A DNA stretch of 64,000 nt from Brachionus manjavacas (Eukaryota; Rotifera; Eurotatoria; Ploima; Brachionidae). Shown here in pieces: positions 11,501 to 23,601 of the stretch. The position numbers and the translations under genes are program-made. Below the pieces are notes generated by a model. That model ran no database searches. It was not told the DNA's origin and saw only the letters and a program-made list of their open reading frames with translations. How positions within the stretch are numbered: the first letter of the stretch is position 1; each line of letters starts with the position of its first letter. The stretch covers positions 11,732,501-11,796,500 of the forward strand of contig JAHQIY010000001.1 of NCBI GenBank assembly GCA_019054805.1. The letters are read 5' to 3'.

Positions 11501-14500
11501 AAACATCCATTTTTTAATTAAATAAATTACTTTTCAATTCTATACGGTTGAAATACACTTCTTTATAAAGCTCGTCTGCTAGCGAAGATTTTTTGTCCTC
11601 ATTTTCAACTTTTGGATCATCATACACTGCTTTGTTTGAAAGACCTAAAGCAGGAACTGACGCTCCTTGTGGCAAATTATCAGCTCGCTTTTAAAATTTT
11701 TAAAAAAATTATTTCCTATTTTCTTACGAAATTACTTTTAAAAAATCTGCAATACTCTGATCCTGACTCAAACAAAAGTAATTTGTAAGAAAAATTCTTG
11801 GAGATTCGAATATTCTGAGTACTTTCTCGTCGGCACCACTAACAAACTTGGACCGGTCGATGAAAGAAACACAGTGCAAGTCGTATCCGTGAATTTGTGG
11901 TCTTCCGATCTCGTGCCATGTGTCAAAACCATCATGATTCCAGCGTCCATGAAACCTGGTAGTTTGATCTTTTGAAACAGTGAGAAAATAATTTTGTTCA
12001 GGCTCCCAACAAATGTCCTCAACTATGTCAAAATGACCACCATTGATGACCGCCGGTATCAAAGTTTCTCCCTTATAACAAATTTCAAAAATGGTTCAAA
12101 TAAAAATTTTTCTATTTTAATTTAAAAAACCTTTGCTGGTTCTTCCAAATTTCTTTTCCATAAATGCAGTGCTCCTTGGTAGCCATGGGCAATTATGTAT
12201 TTTGCTGTAGGGTCAAATGTTGCACCATAGAAGCCAAGAGTATTGCCACCTATGTCACCAGCTCTAGCCACATCGATCCAGACCGAATTTTCTTCATTGT
12301 AGGTCCAGACAACCAATGTCTTGTCCATGGAGGCTGAGATTAAAGTCAATGGTTGGCCGTATGGCATTTTTGGATGAAATTTTACTGTGTAAATCCAATC
12401 TTCATGACCAAACAAAACACTTTCTAAATTAATTGAGTATTGAATATAGCTGTCCGTTTTTTTGCAATGAACTGTGAACAAAGATGATTTTAGTTTGAGT
12501 TCTTGGTCAATTTTTTCTGATTTCCCTATCGAGTCCTCCTCTTCATCTTCATCCAAGTTAAATTCAGTATTTTGACTTGATTCCTTTTCCACCGTATCAT
12601 CTTCAATTATTAATTTTGTTGAAATTTCCTCTTTGTTGCTTAAAACATTCGATTCCAACTTCCACAATCGAATGTAGTTGTCCTGTGAACTGCTAGCGAT
12701 CAATAGCTGATTGTCTTTAGGTTGACAGACGTCAATATCGCGAATCCAATCTTCGTGACCAATTAATGTATGCAAGCAATAGAACTTGAAATTTTAGATA
12801 AAAAAATTTTCTAACTTAAAAATGTGTAGAATATAATATTTTTTTGTGATATAATAAAATTAATTTTTCTGATCCAAATAAAAATTCAACCATTTGAAAA
12901 AAATTTATAGAATATTTTAGCAACAAAGCCGACAAGTTTATTTTTAAACAAATATAAAATTGGTTTAAATTGAAATTCAGCACAATAATAGAGTTAAAAT
13001 AATAAAACTTCTATTGAAATTTTAAGGTGTTTATAAATTAGTTCCGTATGCGCAGCAATTATTTTATATTAACTTTCAGGAACAATTAATTTTTTATTTT
13101 CATGATTTGACTTTGGTTCTAAATTTTAATTAAAAAATTACAAAAAATATCTGAGTTATAGGATCAAAACTTTTCCAGTAGATTAAAATATTTATTAATT
13201 TTCTGTGAGGTTTAGACAATCAAAATATTTAAAAGTAAAAATCCTTTTTGTACTTTTTGTACTTTTTCTAATTAATTTATTTGGTCCTCTTCCTTTTTGT
13301 ACTTTCACTACTTTTTGTAATTTTCAGAATATTATTTTATTTGGCCCTGTTCCTTTTTGTCCTTTTTTTTCTTAATGGTAAATAAAAAAAATTTTAATTA
13401 TCAATTTTAACTTTAACTAATATTTTTCTTACCTCCAGCAAACCCGAATCCCTAAACCAGGGCTCCGACCCGGACCCCGTTTAATGATTAAATATAATGA
13501 AAATTACCATTTATTACAAAAAGTTCAAAAAGGAAGAGGGCCAAATAAAATAATATTCTGAAAAAGTACAAAGAGTACATAATGTTATTTTAGCATATTA
13601 ATAAACTTAAAACTTAATTATAGAAAATTTTTAAGAGATCCATAGTGTACGAAATTGGTCGTGTTATAAAATAAAATAAAAATTTCGAGTGTTTAAATGA
13701 AAAATTTACAAAAATAGAAAAATTGTTTTAATTAAATTAATTTCTTCAATTACAGGTTAAAATATTCAAGTTTTTTTTTATTTGCTTTTTTGGAATAATT
13801 TCAAGGAAAAGGTGGAAAATTTTTTTTTAAAAGATAAAATCTAGAACAAGATTTATTTTAATTTAAGAATAGAATATTGAATCCCAGTTTTATTATAATT
13901 ATTAAAATTTTGATTTTTAAGCTAAAAATCTTCAAAATTATCCTTCATTGATATTTTTATGTTGCTTTACTTTATTTTTTTCACTAATTTTCACCGATTT
14001 TTTTTTTCTAAACCTTAGATTATGAACATGATTGTTCATGTTCATGTTCTGTTGCACTTACGGGACTAATTTATAAAATATTTTAAGTTTATTTTTTATT
14101 ATTATAGTATTAAATTTTACAAAACCTAAAAAATCTTTTTCTGAAAAAAATTTTTGTTTAAATGTACTGCTGAGGAATAATTTGGTCTGTTATTCTTGCT
14201 TAACCTAGTTTTACTTCATGGTAAAATATTGTCAATTTTCAGAAAAATCTTTTCAAATCGAGTTGTCATTTTGTCGTAAAATAAAAAAATTAAACCATCA
14301 ATCAGATGGCATATTTGTAAACAAAAATATTGTTATCTGTTAATGCTACCAAAAAAAGTTAAAGAAATGATGAGTTTCTAAACAATTATTGTAAATTGTT
14401 ATGACTAATGAATATTTGAAATAATCTGGATTAAACTTGTATGTTCTGAAAATAAGTTGTCATCGTTCTTATCAAGATTAGAATGAAAATTTTTATTTGT

Positions 14501-17500
14501 TACCTTAACTTATTAATTTATTGAAAGTAGAATAAACTTCATCTTTAGTTTAGGTCACTAGAAATTCAACTGGTCCAATAAGCCCAACTTAAATAGAACG
14601 GAAAATCATATAAAAAGACTATTAGTGGCCGATATAATCAAACAAATTAATATGACGATCGTTCTAGATCTGGGAAAGATGATTGCCAGTTAGTTTGAAA
14701 ACTGGAACTTCACCATCACATATCCTAATAAAAATAAAAAATTCATTACTTATTAATATGAAAAATTGATGGTAAAACAAATATGAGAAACAAAAATAGC
14801 GAAAAACTTCAAAAATTTTTTCGTTTCCAGTTAATTTTAATGGTAAAAATTTTTTAATCAAGTGACTACATCATTTTGTAGCTTAGAAAAAGAGCTTTGG
14901 GAAAATGTATGATAAAAATTAACTATCTATACTAAATAATGAGATTTTTAGACCTAAAATGATACAATTAATAATATATTAAATCATATCTTATAAACAT
15001 ATTACATAAAAAAATTTTTTTTTTGATATTTTGACTTTCGATTTAGCCAAATTAAAAATAATCTAAAATTTTTATTAATTTTTTTTTTTGGTTTGTCTGT
15101 GCCGCTAAAGATCCTTGAGATTAAAAAAAATTAAAAAAAAATTAAAAAATAATGACAGGTGCATCATGTTTGAGTATTGAACATATCAGGAAAGAAAGAA
15201 GAAATAATTAAGTAAAATTTACACAATTAAGCAGGGTTTTCTATATATCTTGATTCGGAACTTGCTTTGTATTCTTCCACCAGTCTGACAACCAAAAAGT
15301 CGATTCGGGACTGTTGGTAATTTAAGTTTATTTTAGGCCTTGTGATATACAATGTCGGAAGAGGTGTCCCATTTTAGATATAGAATAGACCGAACTGCTG
15401 AATTTTGAATTACCTGTATTCCATAATATTAGTTTCTGAATTAACACATGGGAATGTATAATCCAAAATGGGTCCAACTAAAGATTTATTAAGGTTTCCT
15501 TAAGTTTTATAATTTAGAACCAATTTTCTATATTTTTTTATTTATGTGTTTATATGTTCTGAGATAATGTTCCTTCAGAATATAACAAAATATAATAAAA
15601 AAAAAGAAAAAAAGGTTAAATAAGTCTAAGTAATGAAAAAAAATTAAAAAAAAAGAAATTGAAATAGCTAGAGGTTAGACATGTTTAAATGCTTGATAGT
15701 TCAGGGAATAAAGCAGAAATTGTTAGGTGGCAATTACAAAATCGATTTTGGTTTTCAATTTATCTTGATTCGAAACCTTCTCTATATTCTTCCACTAATC
15801 TGATGCCCATTGTAACAGAATGACTCAATCATGCCCTTACATATTTCTCACTAAACTCAAAAATTCATTTTAGATTTTCATTATCATTTTAGTCAAAAAG
15901 TGAATTTCTTTAAAGTTTGTTTTTTCTGTGAGAAATAGTTCTTTAAAGCTATAAAGAATATTTTTCAAATTTGTATTAATTGCTTCGATTATATTAATAT
16001 GTTTATTTTTTTACTTTTTTTAGCCAAGAAAAATCCTTCTGAAAAATTGTCAGGAATCTTAAAATATCACTTGATATTTAACTTTACCATCAGGATACTT
16101 ATTGCGTTTTGACTTAATTAAATTAATTAAAAAATCAAAATGGTATCTGAAAACTTTTTTCCGAGTTATTCATAATACTTAATCATACCTCCCAGGAACA
16201 AACTCTAGAACAAGATCCTGGACCAAGATCTGATTAAAATAATTGTCAGTAATCTGAACATTTTCCCGTCCAAAATCATGATCAAGGAAAGTATACGATC
16301 CTAGTCTTGAATGGTAGAGGACCCCAATTAAAAATCCTTAAGAATCTAATAGGACTAGATCCAAAAGGATCTTGAAAAATGTGAACAAAAAATTATTAAT
16401 TCTCAAGATAATTTAGGAAGTTTTGGGATTTTACAAAATCTTCTTGAATTCTTGGACTCTCAACATTTAAGATTATTATAGCATTATAAAGATTAATTTT
16501 TGAAAATTTTATATTTGAATTTAATTTTTTTATATATAATAAACATTTTCAATTAATTAAAAAAAAATAATTATTTATGAAAATTTGACAAAAAAGCGCT
16601 GTAAAAAATCGAGAGTACGAAAAAAAAATTCAAATAATTTAATTTGAATATTTTTACACGTGTGTATTCCTTTAATCAAAAATTTTCTCCTAAAGATTCT
16701 TTAAGAAACCTTTAAGAATACTGACTTAGGAATATTTAAGAAATTTAAGATAAGAATCTTATTTATTTCCTAAAATATTTTTATTTATAAAAATTACTTA
16801 AGAATCTTGATTATGATCTTGGCAAAGTCTTTAAATTTTTTTATAAAGAATTTTCTTTTATAATAAATCTTCATATTATCTTCCCAAATTTTTATCTCTT
16901 AGGATTTGATAAGAATTCGGATAGGAATCTTGAAAAAATATCCCAAAGACCCCATGTCGGCCAAGATTCTAGTCAGGACTCTTTAAAGTAGCTGATAAGA
17001 TCCTTGGTCTTATGAATTATGTGGAACTCCTGTAAGATCCTAAGTAGAATTTGATTTCTGGGCTTTCTCACAAATTTGGAGTTTAAGGCGCTGTCTCTTT
17101 CCTTGATGATAAAGATACTCAGAATTTTTGTAGCAAGCAAGTTTTAGAACGCTCTGCATCGCTGAATAGTTTGTTGAGTTTTTAATAGTTCATTTGGGAG
17201 AATAATTATGATTGAGAAAAAATTAATAAATATTAGAAAAAAAATGCCTTTGTAAAAGATAAAATATTTTTTTTTGACAAAAAAAATTAAAAGTTGTCAA
17301 AGTATTTTTTTCCTATCCTTGATGGCTGAATAATTTATTTAGTTGTGCTACAAAGAATGGTTAAATATTATTTTTTAGCACACTGTATCAACATCTACAT
17401 CAAATAAATTTACCTGATCTTTATTTTCATTTTCATTATGAAGTCTTACATATAATTCTATTTTATGGTTATCAAATCCAATCAGAAGTAGGGGTACTTG

Positions 17501-18168
17501 AGAAAATTTTATTTCAAAAAGTTAAATTCTATCAGATAATTTAGGAACTTACAATTCGATGTAGGTAAAAGGTAAAATTTTAGTGCTAGAGCAAATCCGT
17601 TCATTTTGGAAACTATGACTTGGTCTTGGGTGAAATTTGAATTTTTCAAGTCATAACTTGGACTTCGTCGGTTCCATATTCGCACTGTGGAATCAATAGC
17701 GGCCGAAGCGATATAAGTGACCAGATCAGTGCTATTTTCATCAAAGTACATAGCATCCACAATGCTCACATTATTGCTATGACCGTTCAATATTTGATAA
17801 GGCTCATACTAATTATTTTAAACAATAAATTCTGATCTAAAAAAGAATAAAATACCAATTACTTCAAGGTCTTGGCCTTGCCAAACAATGACATTTTTAT
17901 CTTTAGACACTGAGACAAATTCGTTTGTTTTTAGTTGATTTTTTTGAACAAACTCGCTGCTAGTGATCCACTTTACCGCGTTTACTCGTTCTGTATGCTT
18001 GCTAAACGAGCACTTGATTTGAAAAGGTTCGCTATCAGAAACCAAGGCTATCGAATTTGATTGAGCATAGATCAATTGGTTCTGATTGCCGCCCCAATCC
18101 AAAGATTTAGGACATCGATTGCATCCGGCACTAATGTATAGTGGGTTTACTTGTGGGCTAATAGTCAT
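8540..18168 (-). CDS. ELP2: Elongator complex subunit 2 (WD40 protein)
   Basis: Eight exons on the minus strand: 18168-17863, 17808-17553, 17496-17414, 12784-12131, 12071-11736, 11687-11531, 11479-11349 and 9208-8540. All joins have GT-AG ends and matching phases, and the product is 863 aa (human ELP2 is about 826). Family hallmarks in order are [76 protein letters not shown] and [15 protein letters not shown]; these blocks are specific to ELP2 among WD40 proteins. Elongator modifies wobble uridines of tRNAs, and ELP2 is its two-propeller scaffold bound to ELP1 and ELP3. An acidic insert (DEDEEEDS) lies in exon 4. Introns of 4,629 nt (12785-17413) and 2,140 nt (9209-11348) are full of repeats. 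A possible acceptor AG lies just before the start ATG. Confidence 0.95.
9584..9676 (+). pseudogene. Small LINE reverse-transcriptase fragment
   Basis: Inside an ELP2 intron and antisense to it. The frame reads [17 protein letters not shown], the RT motif 4 that precedes YADD in LINE elements (usually PQGSxLGPxLFxIYxND). Only about 30 codons remain. Confidence 0.6.
9955..10136 (-). pseudogene. MULE-like SWIM zinc-finger remnant
   Basis: The minus strand reads [18 protein letters not shown] from about 10090 to 10035. This resembles the second half of a SWIM zinc finger (CxC...CxH) found at the C-terminus of Mutator-like transposases. The first CxC pair is missing and a stop follows at once. 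Past the stop the text becomes KKPGQ in another frame. The stretch is richer in GC than the intron around it. It is a decayed remnant; the assignment rests on a short motif. Confidence 0.4.
10540..10703. repeat. MITE, 164 bp, with 31-bp inverted ends
   Basis: The left end CAAATTATAGCTCATTTTGA (10540 on) is reversed at 10673-10703, where it reads TTCAAAATGAGCTATAATTTG at its end. The arms pair over about 30 bases with few mismatches. The interior has no coding capacity. It lies in an ELP2 intron. No target duplication could be fixed. Confidence 0.6.
10921..11319. mobile_element. Tc1/mariner-type MITE, 399 bp, TA target duplication
   Basis: The ends are inverted repeats of about 38 bp: AAGTTCACGAAATTCAAAAC at 10921 and its complement ending at 11319. 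TA dinucleotides flank both sides (10919-10920 and 11320-11321), the target duplication of Tc1/mariner elements. The interior shares long blocks with 44630-45097, including GGAACCCTGGGTGTAAAAAA and GATCC(C/T)CGGAGGAGATACGA. The 44-kb copy lies beside a Tc1-type transposase tail, which suggests the family from which this non-autonomous copy arose. Confidence 0.8.
13241..13577. repeat. Foldback/MITE-like repeat in ELP2 intron
   Basis: A block including ATATTATTTTATTTGGCCCT and CTTCCTTTTTG at 13285-13345 recurs in reverse complement at 13525-13577. On the left side the block is tandemly duplicated (13241-13310 and 13311-13360). The centre at 13440-13490 is strikingly GC-rich for this region (GGGCTCCGACCCGGACCCCG). 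No coding frame. Confidence 0.55.
13590..17400. other. Rest of the large ELP2 intron
   Basis: No gene is visible. Two related blocks, near 15240-15300 and 15755-15820 (both with ATCTTGATTCG and TATTCTTCCAC), indicate a dispersed repeat. At 16190-17065 words such as AAGATCCTGG, AAGATTCTTG and GGACCCC recur in both orientations, perhaps an old inverted repeat. Confidence 0.4.
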
Positions 18169-19456
18169 ACTGGTGATATTAAATACTTTATTTTAATAGA
18201 ACAAAATTAAGTTTTTTTTTTTTAAATATTAATTTTTGATATACAAATTAAAAAAAAAATTCTAAGAGCTTATTTAATTGTCTTTTTAAACTTGCTTTTT
18301 ACGATTAAAAGAGAAAATTTAATTCAAAGATTTATTTAACTTAATTTTTTTTCCATCAGCTTCTTTACATTTCATGACTCAAAATGAAAGTTTTTGATGA
18401 TTATTAGATCATTTTTCTTTATCTCAAATTTTTACTTCTGTCTGGTTTAAAAGGAAGAAAAAAAATTAAAATTTTTATTTGCAATTTTTTAGTGCTTTGT
18501 CTCATTAAAAAAAAAAATTCTTGTTTGGTACCAGCTTGACCATCAGTGGAACAAAATGACTAATTTCTGCTCAATTGAACGTATTGATATTAGCAGGATT
18601 GAGATTTCATAGCTAATTGACAATACTTTTAAACTCTTCATTCTGGAAAGAATAAATTAATTATTTGAAAAAAAAATTAAGAGCAGAAATGCCGCAATAA
18701 GGGACATTAAATTACTTAACTTTTCTAGAATTAATAAATAATAAAAAATCAAGATATCTCATTTGAAATCTGATATTAGTATTGGTATATTTCAAACCTT
18801 CGATAGTCGAGTAATGCATTGGCATCGAGATGATGCAGCACTTATTACTTTGCTGAAGATCATATTACAATGGTCGTCGATACTATCTGAGCATGGGTTG
18901 TAGATGGAAACACTTAGAATTTTTTGAAAAAAAAAACAATTTGTTTTTTTTATTAAAACCTTTTTGATATCGATTCAGTATTCATTATATGCTCATTTGA
19001 TAGACATGTTTCAATTGAAAAATGGTCACATTTCAAATCATGAAATCAGTTTTACCAGAACATCTTAATTGCTTGAAAATAGCGTTTAAAATTACCACCA
19101 AGAACAAAGTTTTTACAATTTTTGGTTATTTGTTCAAAAAATTCAAAATTTAGTAGCATTTTAGATCTAAAGATTAAAGATACACAAGCAGTTTTTTTTA
19201 AATTAATTTATATGCAAAGTTCTGATGAGCTCTGATGAGTTTTTTTCAAATAGCAAGTCTTGAAAAAATCGAGTCCTTCTTAACTAAAATTACTATCTTT
19301 TCTCCATATTTATTTCAAGGTTTTTTTATTTAATTGATAATTTTTAAAGTGGAAATAAAAAAATTTCATTTGTATCTATTTTTATTTCACAAGGTAAGAT
19401 AATATCAAGAGAGTTCTGAGCCAAAAATTTTCCAAGAGGATAACTTTTTTTTATGG
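18169..19456. other. Intergenic between ELP2 and small ORF
   Basis: No gene is visible. A GC-richer stretch at about 18795-18905 contains GCATCGAGATGATGCAGCA. Its reverse complement resembles the body of the SINE-like sequence near 27650, so it may be a decayed copy on the minus strand. Confidence 0.35.
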
Positions 19457-19714
19457 TCAAAGTTTCACTTTTATGTTTTTTGACATTTTGGTATCGTCAA
19501 TTGCAGATTTATCAAGTGCATCTATGTTACGTTTGTTACTCGTATTATCAAAAGTAATCATTTTGTTCACTTCAGCAACCAATTTCTTGAATTCCTTGTT
19601 AGAGAAGAGACCAGTTTGAAGATTTTCACTTTTTCTTTTGCGAATTTCTTCTGCGCCTTCACCTTCAAGGTCATTTTCAGTATTCATTTTGTTAAAATCA
19701 CCCTCCCAGATCAT
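19457..19714 (-). CDS. Hypothetical 85-aa hydrophilic protein
   Basis: Begins with an ATG at 19714 and ends with a stop at 19457. The composition is charged (EGEGAEEIRKRKSENLQ near the N-terminus, KEFKKLVAEVNKM in the middle), without a signal peptide or membrane segment. The codons are richer in GC than the surrounding DNA, which favours a real or once-real coding exon. It lies between the end of the Cys-loop receptor and the start of ELP2 on the same strand. I do not recognise the family. It could be a gene fragment or the last exon of a gene whose other exons are not visible. Confidence 0.3.
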   Translation of the reverse strand: MIWEGDFNKMNTENDLEGEGAEEIRKRKSENLQTGLFSNKEFKKLVAEVNKMITFDNTSNKRNIDALDKSAIDDTKMSKNIKVKL

Positions 19715-20202
19715 ATTTGCAGAAGTGATTTATTTGGTTAGTGGCCTTTTTTTACAAATTCGGTATGTAAGTGAATAGCGATTTTTTAAGATGCTAAATA
19801 ATATTTAAAAATTAAAGATGAGGACCCTTTTAAAGATAATTTTTTATCTAGTTTTTAATTATATTTTTTAATAAAGAAACAATCTAATATTTTATATTTT
19901 ATAATAGCCAAAGAATTAATAAAATTTTTCTGAATCTTTTTTTCGAGATATTTTAGAAAATTCAAAATTTTCAAGTAATTTAAATAAAAATTTTGTTTAT
20001 TTTTATCTATAATTTTGTCCATTTATGAATTCCAAGTCAGAAAAAAAGCCAGAAAATATGAACGCTTTGGAATCATAGAATATTGCTTAGCAAAGACAAG
20101 TGTGCCAAAATAACCTTAAAATAGCAACATGGTATCAAATGATACTGAAATTAAATTATCATTTCTAATAAACTAAAAAAAATTTAAATTCAAGCCCATC
20201 TT

Positions 20203-23200
20203 TTATTCATTAATTTCTCTCACATTCAAAAAATATTTCCAATAAAATAAATTAAAAAAAGAAAATAAAATTGGATAAAAAATTCTAGAATAAAAATCAA
20301 TTCTGCTGATTCTGCTGTATTTGCCTAAATTCGGCTCTGATTTCAAAATAGACAAAACTTTGGCGCGCAACTTCTCTTTATTCAACAAACTAAGCAACTT
20401 AAATCTTTCATCCAAATCCTCATTCGTGTTTAAAGATTCATTAGTTGACTTTGCCTCATTAGTGGAACTTATCAGGCACGCATCCTTCTCAATCTCTTTT
20501 AAGCTTTTTTTGAAATTTTTTATTCCGCGCCTATTTAAACTCAGATACCGGTAAACAGTAAGAGTGTCCTGTTCGTCCAACTGTTTAATTTGTAAATGTA
20601 CAACAGCATACTCTATTATGGATGAAACAATAAAAATAAAGCACACTCCCAAATAGATGTCCAACGCGGTGAAATATTTAACTTTTGGTAAATCTGATTT
20701 ACATTCCATAATTAGGTAAACCATGGTTAAAATTGAAAGAGCTCCTTTTAAAAATTGAAATAAAATTTTACAGAATTTTTTTTTTTTTTTAAATTTTACC
20801 TAAAGAGATTCTATCGACAGCGTCTTCTCGCTCTATGTAAAATCCAATCCATGACACAAGTACAACCAAAATGCATGGCAGATAAATTTGAATAAAAAAA
20901 TAATTTAATTGACGCTTGAATTTGAAAATTCCGACTAAACAAGATTGATTGACTTAAATTAGAGAGTTTTTTTATCATCATCATTATTTTTATTATCATC
21001 AAGGTTTGGCACGATCAATGAGGATTTGTTGCTCAATTTTATCGAGCCTGAACTTCGTCGAAGTTTAATGCCCTGATCTTCCTTGAGAATTTCTTTTTTT
21101 TCTATTTCTGATTCCGTAAAAAAAGAATCATTATTTGGGTTTAGGGACTTTGGAGGTATATCCTGAATTGCTGTATCAACTAAAATATCTTTCTCTGTAT
21201 TTTCATTATTTTTTTTAAACAAAAAAAATATAAGCCAATTTACTAAATTTACAATTACAAAAATAAAACAAATTGTCACTAATACAATAAAAATTAAAAT
21301 GTAAATCGTAAAAAAAACTAATGAAATTCTGTAATGGATGTTGGTGGCCAAAAGTTTAATAATTTTATCCAGAGATGAAAAGTCTGAAAAAGAGAAAGGC
21401 TCGTTTTTTTCTCTTTGACTTTTGTATTGCTCCAAATGCTCCAAAGCTTTTTGGTAGGCGACAGAATTTTTACTCATTTTAAATGAAAAGACTAGTTTTT
21501 TTTTTACTTTGACAAATTAAGAGGGTTTTTGCAATTAATTAATTAATTCTAAAAAAATACTTCTATTAAGAATGATATTGGTTGAGTATTCTTCGGTACC
21601 CAGAAGATCAAACTGAGACATTTGCATATCTTTAGCAACATTGATGGCTTTGTTTTCTTTGATTGATTTGTTCCAAATGTATTCAACTTCATTCACAGAA
21701 TAAACAACTAAAAAAAATTTTAAAAATAATTTAAAAAAAGCATTCTTTTTATTTATTACATGAAGATATGAAAAGAGGACACTTTTGCAAGTCGGCTGGA
21801 AAATTTTTTAAATCCATCGGACATTTACTGGTGATTGTAAGTCTAAATAAGGAATTTAGGATACATTTTTTTCAAGATTGACCAAAACCTCATCGAATAA
21901 AGAACGGTGCCGTCGCGGTTGATTCGAAAGAATCGATTGGAACTTGGCACTTTATGGATGTAAGCCATGTTTGAATTGGCGAAATAAGTGTAAGGCTGCC
22001 ATATTTTTTCCAGAAGTTTTATGTTCACTATGATCATGTTGGGACCATAATTGAATGACAAGCGCTCATCTTTCCAACGCTGTCGAAAATAACAGTTAAA
22101 TGTATATTCCGAATCAATTTCTGATATTTTGCTCATGCTACGGACATAAATGTCTACTTTTATTTTTGAAGGCGAACCAACTTTATAAAATAAAATTAAT
22201 AAAATAAAAAAATTTTCTCGGTCAATTTTGCGACTCGAATCAGATTTTTTTCTTTCCTTTTGTAAATTCAGATTAACAAAGATATTAAAACAACAGTTTA
22301 ATAATTCTGGTGACAAAATTTTTTATTTTTAAAGAAAAATTATTTTTAATTTAATTTATAAAAAATTTTTCTGATTTTTAGCTTAGTAACTTCAATTTTT
22401 TTTTTGAATTTATTCAATCGATATAGAGAAATTTAGAAATAATGGTTTTAAATGTTAACTCAGAAAATGGATTTAGCATTTTGCAAAAAATGCTTATCTT
22501 CCCAAAGGCTATCTAAAAAATTAAGAAATTTTTTTATTAAGTTTATTTTTTTAAAAGATACTGAGACCCTTTCGGGTCTAACTTTGGAAGCTTTGCATAA
22601 AGTTTGCTAAACACTTTATTCATAAAAAATCAGAAAATTTTTTATATTAATTGAAAATTTAAAAAAATATAATATCTTTATTGAATTAATTTTTTTCAAT
22701 ATTTTTCCTTCACTTTTTTCATTTTACTTGCACTTTTATTTTTTTAACTAAAGATTATGAATATTATTTTAAATCTTAAGGACTATTTTCTCCTGTTAGT
22801 TGGCAATTAACGAGGTATTTTTAAATTCAATGACCCTTCGATTTTGACAGTAAATTTTAAATGTAAAATTTATAATCTATTTTTTTTTAAATTATTGAAA
22901 AAATAGTAATATTATTAATTATCTTCTCGTCACACTAATTCATTCGAATTTACCTCAAGCTTACTCAATTTTTTAATTTCTGAACGAAAGATAGCATTTT
23001 TTAGCACCATAAATTTTGTAAAGATTGTTAAAGTTAAATAATTATTAATTTGAAATCAATAATAAATCTTATTTTTCTAATTTTATTTATTAAAAATTTA
23101 AAATATAATAAAAAAATTGATACCATTATCTGTCGGCCGGACATCTTTGTCATAGTTTCTTAGAGCTTGATTCAAAATTTTGCTCACATTGGACTCAGAG

Positions 23201-23280
23201 TCGGTCTCAAAAGTTCCCATTTTGCGACTGCTATTATGTTTTAAAAAGCAAAAAATTAAAACAACTTTTAAAATCTTCAT
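20203..23280 (-). CDS. Cys-loop ligand-gated channel, glycine/GABA-receptor type, atypical pore
   Basis: Six exons on the minus strand: 23280-23124, 22180-21889, 21842-21760, 21707-21561, 20934-20800 and 20744-20203. Phases are consistent and the product is 451 aa. An N-terminal hydrophobic signal is followed by an extracellular domain. The Cys-loop is exact, CPMDLKNFPADLQKC (C-x13-C), then LSQFDLLG-like MSQFDLLGT. TM1 is LNYFFIQIYLPCILVVLVSW, TM3 is ALDIYLGVCFIFIVSSIIEY and TM4 is RIDFYSRIFYPILFSFFNLF followed by a short tail. The TM1-TM2 linker and TM2 read FYIEREDAVDRISLG. Anion receptors have PAR at this point (-2' Pro, -1' Ala, 0' Arg). Here the 0' Arg is kept but -2' is Val and -1' is Asp. 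The protein therefore has the overall sequence of a chloride channel but an acidic filter residue as in cation channels. Ligand unknown. Confidence 0.92.
20959..21477 (-). CDS. Single-pass membrane protein ORF nested in receptor intron 4
   Basis: A 172-codon open frame begins with an ATG at 21477 and ends at 20959. It fills most of the 626-nt intron (20935-21560) between the exon ending before TM1 and the TM1-TM2 exon of the Cys-loop gene, on the same strand. Residues 1-45 are hydrophilic (ALEHLEQYKSQREKNE). Residues about 49-87 form one or two long hydrophobic helices (SLVFFTIYILIFIVLVTICF and on). The rest is charged, with a Ser/Lys-rich tail ending in NKNNDDDKKTL. No family is recognised. 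It could be a nested gene, a product of intron retention, or a chance frame, but its length and amphipathic layout in such AT-rich DNA argue against chance. Confidence 0.5.
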   Translation of the reverse strand: MSKNSVAYQKALEHLEQYKSQREKNEPFSFSDFSSLDKIIKLLATNIHYRISLVFFTIYILIFIVLVTICFIFVIVNLVNWLIFFLFKKNNENTEKDILVDTAIQDIPPKSLNPNNDSFFTESEIEKKEILKEDQGIKLRRSSGSIKLSNKSSLIVPNLDDNKNNDDDKKTL

Positions 23281-23601
23281 TTTTATCTGAGTGACATTTC
23301 GCGCCGATAGTTACTAGAAAACAAATTTCTATAACTTGTCTCAATCCAAGCTATTTATTTTCATTTTTCTTGAATTCTATTCCTTTTACCCAATATCTAA
23401 AAAATAGTGATAAATTTTCCTAAAAAAAAAATACAATAATTCATGTCATGAATATATTTTGAAATTATCTTAGTCAAACAAAAAATATTAATTTTTTTCT
23501 ATATCCAGCAAACTGACTAAAAACAAATTATCAATTTTTTAAAACAATCAAATTAAATAAAAAAAACTAGTAGAGACAATAAATGAAATAATATCCATAA
23601 A
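23281..23601. promoter_or_regulatory. Divergent promoter region, receptor / coiled-coil gene
   Basis: The 321-bp interval separates two start codons pointing away from each other. On the minus strand GTCACTCAG followed by ATAAAA lies directly before the receptor ATG and could be a splice acceptor. No TATA box was assigned. Confidence 0.4.

Noticed and set aside
16190..17065. Possible large inverted repeat built of AAGATCCT/AGGATCTT words
   Set aside because: By eye only short words match and no continuous pairing or ends could be fixed.
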